A stretch of DNA of 64,000 bases, taken from contig CM033396.1 of assembly GCA_019426215.1 (NCBI GenBank), positions 26,985,101-27,049,100 of the forward strand, in the 5' to 3' direction. A program made the position numbers and the translations under genes. Below, piece after piece: positions 35,248-45,895 of the stretch. Source of the DNA: Buddleja alternifolia. Its lineage: Eukaryota > Streptophyta > Magnoliopsida > Lamiales > Scrophulariaceae. Under the pieces are notes generated by a model. The model had not been told where the DNA came from. It saw only the letters and a program-made list of their open reading frames with translations, and searched no databases. Position 1 is the stretch's first letter; each line of letters begins with the position of its first letter.

Positions 35248-35655
35248 TTTTTACCAATATATATAATTTTTAGGTTCCTTTTTAGGTTTTTCAGACTCGT
35301 CAAGTGCTAGATTTGCTAATTGTTCTTCTATACAATCTTGTAAATCTCCTTTAATTACTTGAGATATTGTGTGTATTTTAGTGCTTAATTTTTCTAATTT
35401 ATTTTCTAATTTGTCTAGCCTTTCAAATATTTGTAAAACTAACGCGAATTGGAGATTCCAAAGTTTAGGGTATATTTTATCTTGATTACTAGTTCCTTGA
35501 TAGGTAGTAAATCCTCATTCTGTATTTAAATATTTATTTGCTAGTTCGATGGCTTTTTTATATTCCAATTTGTTTCTAGATTGCTCATCCACTAATTATT
35601 CGTTCTATATTTTTTAGAGTTTTATTAGTCTCTAAAATTTGAGCATCAAACTTAT

Positions 35656-36343
35656 TTATGTTTTTCTATTACTTAGGGTTTTCTTTGTTTCAATTTCTAA
35701 TTGTTTTATTTTACTACTTTCCAAGCTATATTTTAACTCTATTATTTCGTCTTTAGTAGGGAAAAGCTTATTATATTTTTTAACTATTTTTAAATTTTCC
35801 TCAGACTGTTGCTTAATATAATCTAAATTATTACTTTCACCTTTTTTTATTATTTCTCTATTCATTAAAACAACTTCTTTTAATGATTCTAAGGTTTTAT
35901 AAAACTCTTTGTTTTCTAATTCTAAGTTCGACGCTAGAGATATAAATAAATCCGTTAAACTATTTAAGTGTTTATTTTTCGAATGTAAATTGTGCTTAAA
36001 ACTTGAGTCAAATCTACAAATAAATTTATGTTTATCTAAGGAGATTATGGCTTTATTGGCTAAACTATATTCTAGATCTAAATAATCTAATCTTTTAAAA
36101 TTAGATTGATCTATTTTAATAAAAGGCTGCTATCAATAAATTTAAAACTAACACAAGTTTAATATAGTTTTGATGATCATGAAATCTAGGTGGTGTGTTA
36201 AGATAAGTATTAACCCAATTATTTTTTCTAATTATTAATTGGTTTCGTAATTCTAATATCAATTCTTGATTAGTATAATCTAAGTTTTCCAAAGTATTAA
36301 GACAAGCAATAAAAGAGTTTAAAATATGAGCGGGTACAGGCAT
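35656..36343 (-). pseudogene. Pararetroviral first ORFs, helical, unknown role
   Basis: A 75-codon ORF (36343-36116) starts at an ATG right after the leader side of the genome, followed by a lysine/glutamate-rich coiled-coil-like stretch (about 36100-35656) with broken frame. Several caulimovirids carry small ORFs here. No motif identifies the function. Confidence 0.5.
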
Positions 36344-36426
36344 GTAGATAAATTATGAATGCAACAAAAGTTTTATGTATATTTATAAAAGCGGGTTGGG
36401 ATTCCCTTTTCTTATATTAAGGAATA

Positions 36427-38150
36427 TGTTAGGAAATTTCATGGTAGATGTTTTGATGATGACAAGATAGGACGTTATGTTAGACCCCAAAAATGTAAGT
36501 TTATACCTTCAAAGAAAATATTGTTTAAGCGTGTGAAAGTTCACTCATTTGTTTTGGCTTGTAGTTTTTATCTTTATATATTTTAGATTAACCTTTTTTA
36601 GACTAAGTCACTAGTGGAGTTCTAAGTGAGTCTACTGAAGACAAAGTTAAAGATCAAGTGTCCAAAGTCATAAAGAAGATGAAGATTGAATTCTTAGCGT
36701 CGGTCAAACGGTAAAGAACTATTTCAGGTAGTTTTGAATCAAGCGCTCAAGAACTAAATGATTTTAGACTAAATCTTTGACACCAAGTCATTGATGGAAT
36801 TCTGAGTGAGTGTATCAAGAAAAATGTTGAAGATCAGCGTCTGAAGTCAAGAGAAGATTGGAGAGCTGCCTTAAGCGTCTGTTAAGAGCTTAAAGCTTAT
36901 CTCAAGAACTTCCAAACTCAAGCATTCAAGCGACTCAAGCTTCCAGCTTTAGCGTCATCTGAAATCAAGAGCCCAAGTTATATGACTCAAATGCATCATT
37001 AAACTAATATTTATTTCCAACGAAAATAAAAGCAAAGTGCATAAAAAGTCGGATAAGTTCTATTAAAATATACGCACTATAACTTATGGGCAAGCCACTC
37101 TTTGACCAAGACTATCTGACCAATTGAATATAGCCAAAATTCAGGAATGTCAGACGAGGAATGTTTGGGGAGACGTGCTCCTAGTTGTGTCAAGGATACT
37201 ATAAATACTCCCCTCAGCCAAAAACCAAAAAAAAATAAAAATGAGATGACACAGTAATACAGTGACAACAAGATATTAATCTACACATATACGAATACTC
37301 ACTGTTGTATATAGAATATACAAAAAGAAAAGCTTACAAACTCCATAGCCAAAATCCTTTCAAGCTTTTCTTACCTATTCCGAAAAGACATGCACAATAT
37401 CCCAAATCCTTTTTAGAAGAACTATACACTATTACTGAGATATCCCAAGTTGTTTGAACTTTCCAAAAACAAACAAACCCGGTACAGAAACTTTCAACAT
37501 CTTCCATATGAGTGAGAAAGTCTGTTGATCTACAAGCAATATTTTTGTGTAAAATAAGCTTGTGGAAAAAGATCTTTATTGGAGCTGAAATCTGTGTGAC
37601 CAAGGAGTATCGAGATCGGTTGTAACTTGCATTATTTTTGAGTGAAAGAAGAAAGAGGATAGAAGATCTTTATTGGAGCTAAAATCTGTGTGACCAAGGA
37701 GTTCCAAGATTTATATCCAATCTCTCGCTACTTTGTAGAAGTCTCTGTGTGACTCTTCGAAAATCAACTTAGTGAATATCCTCCCTGAAAAAAGGAGAAG
37801 AAGGGCGTAGCTGAGATTACATCACCCAATGAACCTTACAAATATCCTGTGTCATTTACTATTTTATTAATTCACTGTTTTATTTCCTTACTACTCATAT
37901 TGCATACATCTTGAAAAAGGTTTTATTTCCGCTGTGCTAACACTGATTAATTGACTAAACATTGCCCTACTTCGGCAAGCGTTAAAATCACTAAGTTTAA
38001 GTTATCTTTTCTCAAGCGCCCGACCTAGCACTTAAGCTTTCCAAGCGTTCAAACACATCAAAAGTGATACGATTTTTAGAAGTCCAAAAAGACTTAAGGG
38101 TCTATTCAACCCCCCGTCTAAACCCTTTCGTATGCCACTTGGGACCAACA
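36427..38150 (+). repeat. 5' LTR of the Sirevirus
   Basis: 1724 bases, TG..CA ends, TATA box at 37200-37207. An internal tandem repeat of about 95 bases is built on ATCTTTATTGGAGCT / TCTGTGTGACCAAGGAGT (37569 and 37667). Against the 3' LTR it lacks pieces near 37110, 37195 and 37920 and has many substitutions. Confidence 0.93.
37200..37207 (+). promoter_or_regulatory. LTR TATA box
   Basis: TATAAATA is preceded by GGATAC and followed by CTCCCCTCAGCC. The same word is at 61282-61289 in the 3' LTR. It is the likely start signal for the genomic transcript. Confidence 0.7.
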
Positions 38151-38152
38151 TT

Positions 38153-38166
38153 TGGTATCAGAGCGG
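38153..38166 (+). promoter_or_regulatory. Sirevirus primer-binding site (tRNA-Met)
   Basis: TGGTATCAGAGCGG starts two bases after the 5' LTR and is complementary to initiator tRNA-Met. The pararetrovirus at 27890 uses the same primer. Confidence 0.93.
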
Positions 38167-38262
38167 TTGAAGTTGAAACCTAAGCGTTTCCGAGCGTAAC
38201 TGCTTGTTTAGATCCATTTTTCTAAACTTAGTCGCCTTTAAATTTCTTTTAAATTTCATATC

Positions 38263-40461
38263 ATGGCTTTTAACAAGATGCTGAAGTTGATTGAGTCAAA
38301 CTATGACTCATGGAAACTTAGAGCATTCGCTTATCTATGTTCTTGTGATAATGAAATGTGTGATGTAAATACAGATGGCCCCATTAAAATCATGAAAGTT
38401 GTAACTCGAGCACCTAGAGTGACTGAAGCTACTCTAGACGGTTACGTCGAGAAGCCAAAGTTAGAATGGACGCCAAAAGATCGGAAAAGAGCTAACTTGG
38501 ATAATGTTGGGAGAAGCGCTCTATATTCAGCACTAATTGATAATGAAGGATTATTCAACAAAATCAAGTTATGCAAAACATCAAAAGAAATATGGGATAA
38601 ATTGGCTACTGTGTGTGAAGGATCAACACAAATGAGAGAAAACAAGCTCTCAATGGGCATGCAAAAATTTGAGCATTTCAAGATGCAATCAAATGAGACG
38701 CTAGACCAACTGGATGCGAGATTTACATCGCTCATCACAGAATTAGCATCACTGGACAAAGAGTTGACCTACAAAGAAATGGTCAACAAAATATTTAGAA
38801 GTCTTCTAAGCAAATACTTGATAAAGACTGTTGCCATGAGAGAATCACAGACATTGGAGAAGTTAACTCCAGAGCATGTATTCTTGGAATTAAGAGCTTT
38901 TGAGTTTGAATTGGGTGAAGTCAACACATCGACTGAATCTGGAGCCCTAATCGCTAACATCAAGAACAAGGGAAAATCAGTGACCGAGGTAAAAGCAACA
39001 GAATCAAGCGAGGATATGAAAATGGCTTTGTTAGTCAAGAAATTCAAGAAATTTCTAAGATAAGAAAAGAGAACTCTCACTGGACAAACCTCATTTCAAA
39101 CCCCTCCTCCAGCACCAGCGCCTCAGTATCAAGCGCCAGTGTACTCTGTTTCTCAACCTCCAACGCCAACTCAATATCAAGCGTCTCCATCACCAAATCA
39201 GAATCTCTCAGCACCATATGTTTCCAAAAGGTCAACAAATGAACAAAAGATAAAAACTAACATTTGTTACAATTGCAAGAAACCAGGACACTTCCAAGTT
39301 AATTGCCCATATCCAAATGTGTCTAAGCCTACAAAGCAAGACCAAGCGGATAGAAACCAATTCAAGAGCAACCATAGACACCAAGGTTTGCTAGCAGAAT
39401 CAGAACCACTCTACACACCTGAAGAGAACTTGGAATCATCAGATGAAAGTAGTGATGATGAGCCATCAAGCGCCTCAGCGTTCATTTATCTCATGGCGAG
39501 AGATGATGAAGCATCTGATGACTCGCTATCTGAGGTAACCACTGAATTATCTCATCCTCTTTCTTATGATGAACTACTTGACAAAGTAAATGGATATTAT
39601 AAAGATTGTCAAGATGCCGCCAAGTTATATCAAAATCACTTTAATATTATCTTAGCGCTCAAAAGTGATAACATGACACTCAAGGCAAAATTGCAAGTTC
39701 AGCAACAATGTATTAAGAAAAATCAATCGCTTGAGAGTGAAATTACTCAATTAAAAAGTGATATTGATATAATAGTCAAGAGAGAAGCTGAAGTGATCGC
39801 TAAACTTGCCAAATCAGAGCAGCTTATCTCATCATTATCAAAAGCGTCAAGAACGTTAGATAATGTGACTGAAGTAACCAGACTATTTGGTGAAAAGACC
39901 TGTTTAGGTTGTGATAAACTTGGTCATAAATCCAAAGCGTCTAAGGTTATGGCAACCAACAAAGAAAAAGGTGTAGTCTTTGTTGAAGAGAGTTCAAATA
40001 GACAAACGCTGAACGAACCAAGAGATATTGGTAAGAGGTCAAATGAAAAAGTCAACACTGACTCAGGTAAAGGAAAGACCAAAGTAAATGATTCACAAAA
40101 GAAAGTTTATCAAAACGCTCAAAAGGCTAAGGAGAAACCTTCTACAAGTAAATCATACACTAAGCGTCTGGCACCAAAAGTGCGTCCTAAGCCAGTACCA
40201 AGGAAATACCAACGTCAATATCCACAACGATCCAGATCATATTATCAATACTATGATAATTATGATTATGACTATGATTATTATTATAATCAAGGATATT
40301 ACTATACACCTAAAAAGCACACACAATACAAACCGAAACCCAAAAAGGCCAATCTTCCCGTAATGAAGACAAGGCAAATATGGGTTCCGAAAATTCTAAT
40401 TCAAACTAACGTTACTAACAAGGAAGGACCCAAAACAAAATGGGTACCTAAAAAGAATTAG
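38263..40461 (+). pseudogene. Sirevirus gag, interrupted by one stop
   Basis: 38263-39063 is a UBN2-type Copia gag core (LSMGMQKFEHFKMQSNETLD). A TAA at 39061-39063 interrupts it, and the same frame continues to 40461 with a proline/glutamine-rich spacer, a CCHC knuckle (CYNCKKPGHFQVNC near 39290), a long coiled-coil region (39590-39880) and a basic, tyrosine-rich tail (RSRSYYQYYDNYDYDYDYY). It would form the virus-like particle. The related minus-strand fragment at 8960-10840 has no stop at the matching place. Pol follows in a different frame. Confidence 0.9.
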
Positions 40462-40510
40462 AACCGCCCTTTAAATGTAGGTACCTAGAGCCAACACCAA
40501 TACTTCAATT

Positions 40511-43500
40511 TGGTACATAGATAGTGGGTCGTCAAGACACATGACTGGCTTAAAGGATCTTTTGATCAACTATCATGCAATCCATGGTCCTCAAGTTATA
40601 TTCGGTGATAACTCAAAAGGTAAAACTAAAGGTATAGGTATCATGCATAGGGGGAACATCATGATAATTGATATATATCATGTCGAGGGTCTTAAGCATA
40701 AGTCAATTTTGTGATAAAAGACTGGATATACTAAATTAAAAGGAAAAAGAACAAACAATGTGTATTTAGTAGATTGGGGTTCAACATTAGACAACAACCC
40801 TACATGTTTTGTAGCTAAGAATCAAAATGAATTGGGTTGGTTATGGCATAGAAAAATGAATCACCTCAACTTTAAGACAATCCCTCAATTAATATCGCTA
40901 AATCTTGTAGAGGGATTACCTAAAGGTTCCTTTAATAAAGATCGCTTATGTGATGCATATCAAATGGGTAAACAAGTTAAATCATCTTTCAAGAAGAAAC
41001 CTCATCTATCTACATCCAGAATACTTGAATTATTACATTTAGATTTGTTTAGTCCTATTCATATCATGAGCGTTAGTGGTAAAAAGTATTCACTCGTAAT
41101 AGTTGATGATTTCTCACGCTATACTTGGGTTGAATTTCTATCATCCAAAGATGAAACTAGTGTCAAGCTCATAGCTCTAATTCGTCAATTACAAAATTCA
41201 AAAGATTTAAAGGTGACAAGAATTAGAAGCGATAGGGGAACTGAATTTACTAACCATGTTGTTGAGAAGTTTTGTAATGATTTTGGAATACTTCATGAGT
41301 ATTCAGCGCCTAGAACACCTCAACAAAATGGAGTTGCTAAGCGACGGAACAGAACGCTTAAGGAACCCGCTAGGACTATGTTAGCCGAGTCTAAGCTGCC
41401 TTAAAGGTTTTGGGCCGAAGCTATCAATACCGCTTGCTACACTCAGAACCGGTGTATGATCAACAAGCAACATGAAAAGACTCAATATGAATTATGTAAG
41501 GGATGTAAGCCTAATATTTCATATTTTCATGTATTTAGTTCAAAATGTTTCATTCATAACAATGGATCCCAAAATCTAAAGACATTTGATCCTAAGGCGG
41601 ATGAAGGAATCTTTCTAGGCTATGCCAAAAATGGAAAGAGTTTTCGCATCCTTAATAAGATCAAATCAAAGGTTAAAGAATCCATTCATGTTGTTTTTGA
41701 TGATGCTAATCAAGAATCGAGTAAGGTTAATGCTAATGATGTAGGAATTGAAGATCTTTCTCAACAAGCGTCACGAATCAATCTGTGTGATGATAGTGAT
41801 ATTGATGAAGACAATGAGATCATTGTGTCCAATCCTAAGACCACTCGTGAGGTTATCAATGATGATAAGATTGCAAGAAACGCTGATGATCATGAAGAGA
41901 ATGTTCATCAAGAGCAAATTAGAACTGAGAATAGTGAAGCGCCTACGCAAGATGATAGTCAAGCGCCTGAGCAAATTAATCAACCGTCTGATCAATCACT
42001 CAATAAGTTTCAACCATACCGTAAATGTCTTAGAGATCATCCACCAGAGTTAGTAATTGTAGATATTGGAGCACCTGTCAAGACTACAACCGCTACAATA
42101 AATGAGGCCATGTTTGCAAGCTTCTTATCTCAAATGGAACCAAAGAAAGTTGATGAAGCGCTTAATGATTCAAGTTGGGTAGAAGCCATGCAAGAAGAGC
42201 TTAACCAATTTGAGCGTAGTAAGGTTTGGACGCTAGTACCAAGACCTACACACCAAGGAGTCATTGGAACTAGATGGGTTTTCCGGAACAAGATGGACGA
42301 AGATGGTATTGTTGTAAGAAACAAAGCGAGACTAGTCGCTCAAGGATATTGTCGAGAAGAGGGTATTGATTTTGATGAGACATATGCCCCAGTAGCCCGT
42401 CTTGAAGCAATTCGAATGTTCCTAGCGTTTGCCGCATTCAACAAATTCACAGTATATCAAATGGACATGAAAAGTGCATTCTGAATGGTAAACTCCAAGA
42501 AGAAGTATATGTGGAGCAACCACCAGGATTCATCAACAACCATGGCAAAAGAATGGTCTACAAATTGGATAAGGCACTCTATGGCCTTAAACAAGCACCA
42601 AGAGCATGGTATGGCACTCTTTCTATCTTCCTTATAGGTAAAGGCTTTTCAAAAGGCAGCGTCGATACAATGTTATTCAAAATTACCCATAATGAAGATA
42701 TTCTCTTAGTCCAAATCTATGTTGATGATATTATATTTGGATCAACTAATAAGCGTCTGTGTGAGAAGTTTTCAAAAATGATGCAAGATCAATTTGAAAT
42801 GAGCATGATGGGTGAATTAACTTTCTTCTTCGGATTACAAGTTAAACAACTCCCTAATGGGATATTTATAAACCAAGCTAAATATACTAGAGATATGATT
42901 AAGAAATTTGGTATGGAAAATGCATCATCTTCGAAAATTCCAATGAGCCAAATGCTTAAGTTAGATAAAGATGAAAGTGGGAAGAAAATTGATATTACTA
43001 ACTACAGAGGAATCATTGGATCACTTCTTTATCTTACAGCTAGTAGACCTGATATTATGCTCTCAATATGCATATGTCCACGATTTCAAGCTAATCCTAG
43101 AGAATCACACTTAACTACTGCCAAGAAGATCCTTAAGTACCTAAAAGGCACACAAAATGTGGGCTTATGGTATCCAAGGGATTCCCTTTTTGAACTAATT
43201 GGTTACTCAGATGCAGATTTTGCAGGATGCAAAATAGATAGAAAAAGTACTAGTCGTACATGTCAATTTCTAGGTGATAGACTAATTTCAAGGCATAGTA
43301 AGAAACAACAATCCATAGCGACTTCTACCGCTGAAGCCGAGTATGTAGCCGCTGGAAACTTTTGTGCACAAATCCTTTGGATGAGACAACAACTTAGAGA
43401 TTATGGTATAATCTTAGGTCCAACACCAATCCATTGTGATAACCAATGCGCTTTAGCTATGACTCCAAATCCTGTTCTCCACTCTAGAACTAAACACATT

Positions 43501-43665
43501 GACATTCGCTATCATTTCTTGCGTGACCATGTTCAAAAGAAAGATATCTCTATGCAATTTATTGGTACAAAAAAACAATTGGCAGATATCTTCACCAAAG
43601 TACTCAACGAACAACGATTTCTCACTTTGAGAAGTGAGCTAGGTATGATCGATTTAAACGCTTAA
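40511..43665 (+). pseudogene. Sirevirus pol: protease, integrase, reverse transcriptase, RNase H, decayed
   Basis: The protease shows WYIDSGSSRHMTG at 40511. The integrase has HH of the zinc finger (LWHRKMNHLNF) but CDAY where CDAC is usual, the two Asp of the core (LHLDLF, IRSDRGTEF), and Lys instead of the third catalytic Glu (NGVAKRRNR near 41335). The reverse transcriptase has [27 protein letters not shown] and YVDDIIFGS (42717). RNase H has YSDADFAGC and STAEAEYVAAG. The end is LADIFTKVL. Lesions are an out-of-frame deletion with TGA-TAA at 40712-40717, a TAA at 41402-41404, and a one-base loss near 42482. The enzymes would copy and insert the element; this copy could only move with help. 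Confidence 0.92.
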
Positions 43666-43696
43666 TCATTCGAAACATCATATTTTATAGGCATAA

Positions 43697-43790
43697 AATT
43701 TAGGGGGAATTCTACTTATTTTACGTCTCGAATATTACAACAAGTGGTTGTTTGGTTGTTAATTTTTAGGGGAACCCACATAGGGGGAAC
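43697..43790 (+). promoter_or_regulatory. Repeated polypurine tracts after pol
   Basis: Three similar purine runs, TTTAGGGGGAAT (43699), TTTTTAGGGGAAC (43764) and ATAGGGGGAAC (43780), lie within 100 bases of the pol stop. Sireviruses are known for such multiple polypurine tracts, usually close to the 3' LTR or before the extra ORF. The true plus-strand primer is probably the tract at 60466-60479. Confidence 0.7.
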
Positions 43791-43799
43791 CATAAAAGA

Positions 43800-45042
43800 A
43801 ATAACCTTACTTAAGTGGAGTTGACCAGAAAATGATTTTGCTGCATTGGACGTACAACGCTTAAACAATACACTTTAAAACTTAGTTAGACGCTATTCAA
43901 TTTAAAATTCAAATTTTCTTAGCGTCTGAACGCTCTTTTAAAAAGGAAACTAAAACACTTAAACCTATTCCCATATAAGCGTCTAGTCAAAATGAATTTC
44001 AAGGATAGCGTTTGTTACCTAACGCTAGACGGAAAGTAAATGGATTAATCAATCAATGCAATTAATGCTGACTTGATGTCCATTATCTCTATTCAATAAA
44101 ACCAAAGGTAATCATTTCTTTTCTAAAGGACGGTTCAACCAAAGGCACTCGCGTGAATACACGTTCCTTGTATTTCGGGCACATGCAACTCACGTTGAAT
44201 ATTTAACTATAAAATTGAAAAGACAACTTGAAAAAGAGATCACAAAAGCACCAAATTATGTATTCTTTTGTCTTCATTAAATACAGTTTCCATTTTTATA
44301 GCACATTTCCTTAAAATCATGGCTCGATTTTAATTTATTTCAGACATAGCCATATCACGATTGATCAGTTACTGCCAGTTATAAAATAAACTGCTTTCGA
44401 CTGTATCTCTCTCTAATAAATTGACTACTTTCAAATTTAGAAAAATAAGAAATATTTCAAAATACATAAATGTCGATCGCTTACGCAAAAACAAAATTCT
44501 GTTTCCAACTAGTGGTATCAAATTGCTTCAAAATTCACTTCAAATGATAAGTCTTCCTCTCTTAAAAACTTATTTTACTTTTAGCGTGTGGATAAAACTA
44601 AATCTTGAAAGCACCACACGTCTCCATCACATCAAAACTGACACATCCATGATCTCAAAGTATTTCAGAGTTTTTCGCATGCCTGAACACGTGTTAATGT
44701 ACTATTCGGAGCGTGAAAGTTACGATGCAAACTTTCAAAATATGAAACGGTTTCTGAAAAGAAACTGTGGATGTCAAAAATTTATAGTTTTAACAGTTTC
44801 CTAATTTTTCGCATCCGCATTTACTAATCGAAGGCTCAGATTAATGCAATTTTAATTTTGAAAGAACCGCCAGTCCACGTGTCAATCATTCAAGCTATTG
44901 AGAAGTTAATTCTTGTCTTCTATTTAAACCTTTTGCAATTTCTACAGTAAAACTTTACCACTTCCAAGCACCCTTACTGTAAAAGCTTCTCTCTCTCAAG
45001 GCAAAAAGAATTCTCTTTTAAGAAAGCTTCAAACGTTCATCA
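43800..45042 (+). other. Sirevirus spacer between pol and the accessory ORF
   Basis: AT-rich, no convincing gene. The last part (44930-45042) looks like a leader: TATTTAAACC followed by CTTCTCTCTCTCAAGGC and then the ATG of the accessory ORF. A separate promoter or a splice acceptor for a subgenomic message could lie here but is not proven. Confidence 0.5.
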
Positions 45043-45414
45043 ATGGCACCCAAAACCTCCAAATCTTCAAAATCCACCACCAGAAAATCCTCCAAAACTG
45101 AGAAAACAGTCACGATGAATGCCCGATTTCTTGTTAACTGGGATTTTCTTTATGAAAACCAAAACTTCCCTCTTCGGACTGTTCTTCCCTTGATCCAAGA
45201 ATCTGGTTAACAAGATATGCTTACATCCTTTTCTACCATCCATGAGGAAGAAACCCTTTTCTTCTTCAACAATGCCACGATCTCTGCCGATGGAAACTCC
45301 ATTTCTTGCATCTTTCCATTTGCAAAAGAGACTCTTGTTCTCACTCCTCATCTCTTATCATCTTTACTGCAACTGCCCAACGATGGTGTCGAAGTCGAAG
45401 ATGTCACCCTTGGA
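45043..45414 (+). pseudogene. Sirevirus accessory (env-position) ORF, first part
   Basis: From ATG 45043 it encodes a basic N-terminus (MAPKTSKSSKSTTRKSSK) followed by MNARFLVNWDFLYENQNFP and, after a TAA at 45208-45210 in the same frame, a segment ending VEVEDVTLG at the CACTA-2 insertion. The layout is reminiscent of the 'putative plant transposon protein' region found in many retroelement-linked plant ORFs, a weak resemblance. No signal peptide or membrane segment is apparent, so an envelope role is not supported by sequence. The ORF resumes near 56914. Confidence 0.7.
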
Positions 45415-45570
45415 CACTACTACAGAAATGACCTATTGCAGTGGTTTTAACCGCTGTCATAGGTACCGTTTTTATATGGTTTGGACCTATTACAGCGGTT
45501 CCATAAAAACCGTTGTCATAGGGTTGACCCTATGACAGCGGTTCCGGCTGAACCGCTGTCATAGAATTAA
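45415..45570 (+). repeat. CACTA-2 terminus and subterminal repeats
   Basis: After the CACTA end, variants of ACAGCGGTT / AACCGCTGT recur about six times in both orientations (for example near 45434, 45447, 45493, 45508, 45535 and 45553). Confidence 0.9.
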
Positions 45571-45895
45571 TTTTTCTTTTTTTAACCCTATGATAGGGTG
45601 GGATTTTTTTTTCTTTTTTTATATTTTGCTTCCTGTACAGTAATATTCAATAAACCAACTAACAAATTCCAGCTGCACAGTAAAACCTATTCAACATAAA
45701 CAACAAAAACCCTAAACTTCAATATTAATATAATCTCTTTCCTCCAACAACAAAATGTTATAATCTCTAACAAATGATCACGTGTTAATTTACAATCAAC
45801 TAATTAAATTACTTATAACAATTTAAATACAATAATTCAAATCTCAATTTACGACAAGTCACAATGTACAAAAAATACATTACCTAATTTCTAAG

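Larger units (their letters stand above)
27780..36343 (-). mobile_element. Endogenous pararetrovirus (Caulimoviridae), near full length, decayed
   Basis: About 8.5 kb on the minus strand has caulimovirid order: small first ORFs, movement protein, coat protein with CCHC knuckle, aspartic protease, reverse transcriptase, RNase H, a further ORF, then a promoter with TATA box, a leader and a tRNA-Met primer site. Length and order match a complete circular genome opened about 100 bases past the primer site. No LTRs and no integrase are present, which separates it from retrotransposons. Many stops and frameshifts mean none of its proteins is intact. Genus cannot be fixed by eye. Confidence 0.9.

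Noticed and set aside
27780..36343. Gypsy-type LTR retrotransposon
   Set aside because: No LTRs and no integrase; movement-protein-like and coat-type regions and a TATA/leader/primer-site order fit Caulimoviridae.
38442..38759. 105-codon minus-strand ORF inside gag
   Set aside because: It is antisense to a clearly conserved gag frame, with no domain of its own.
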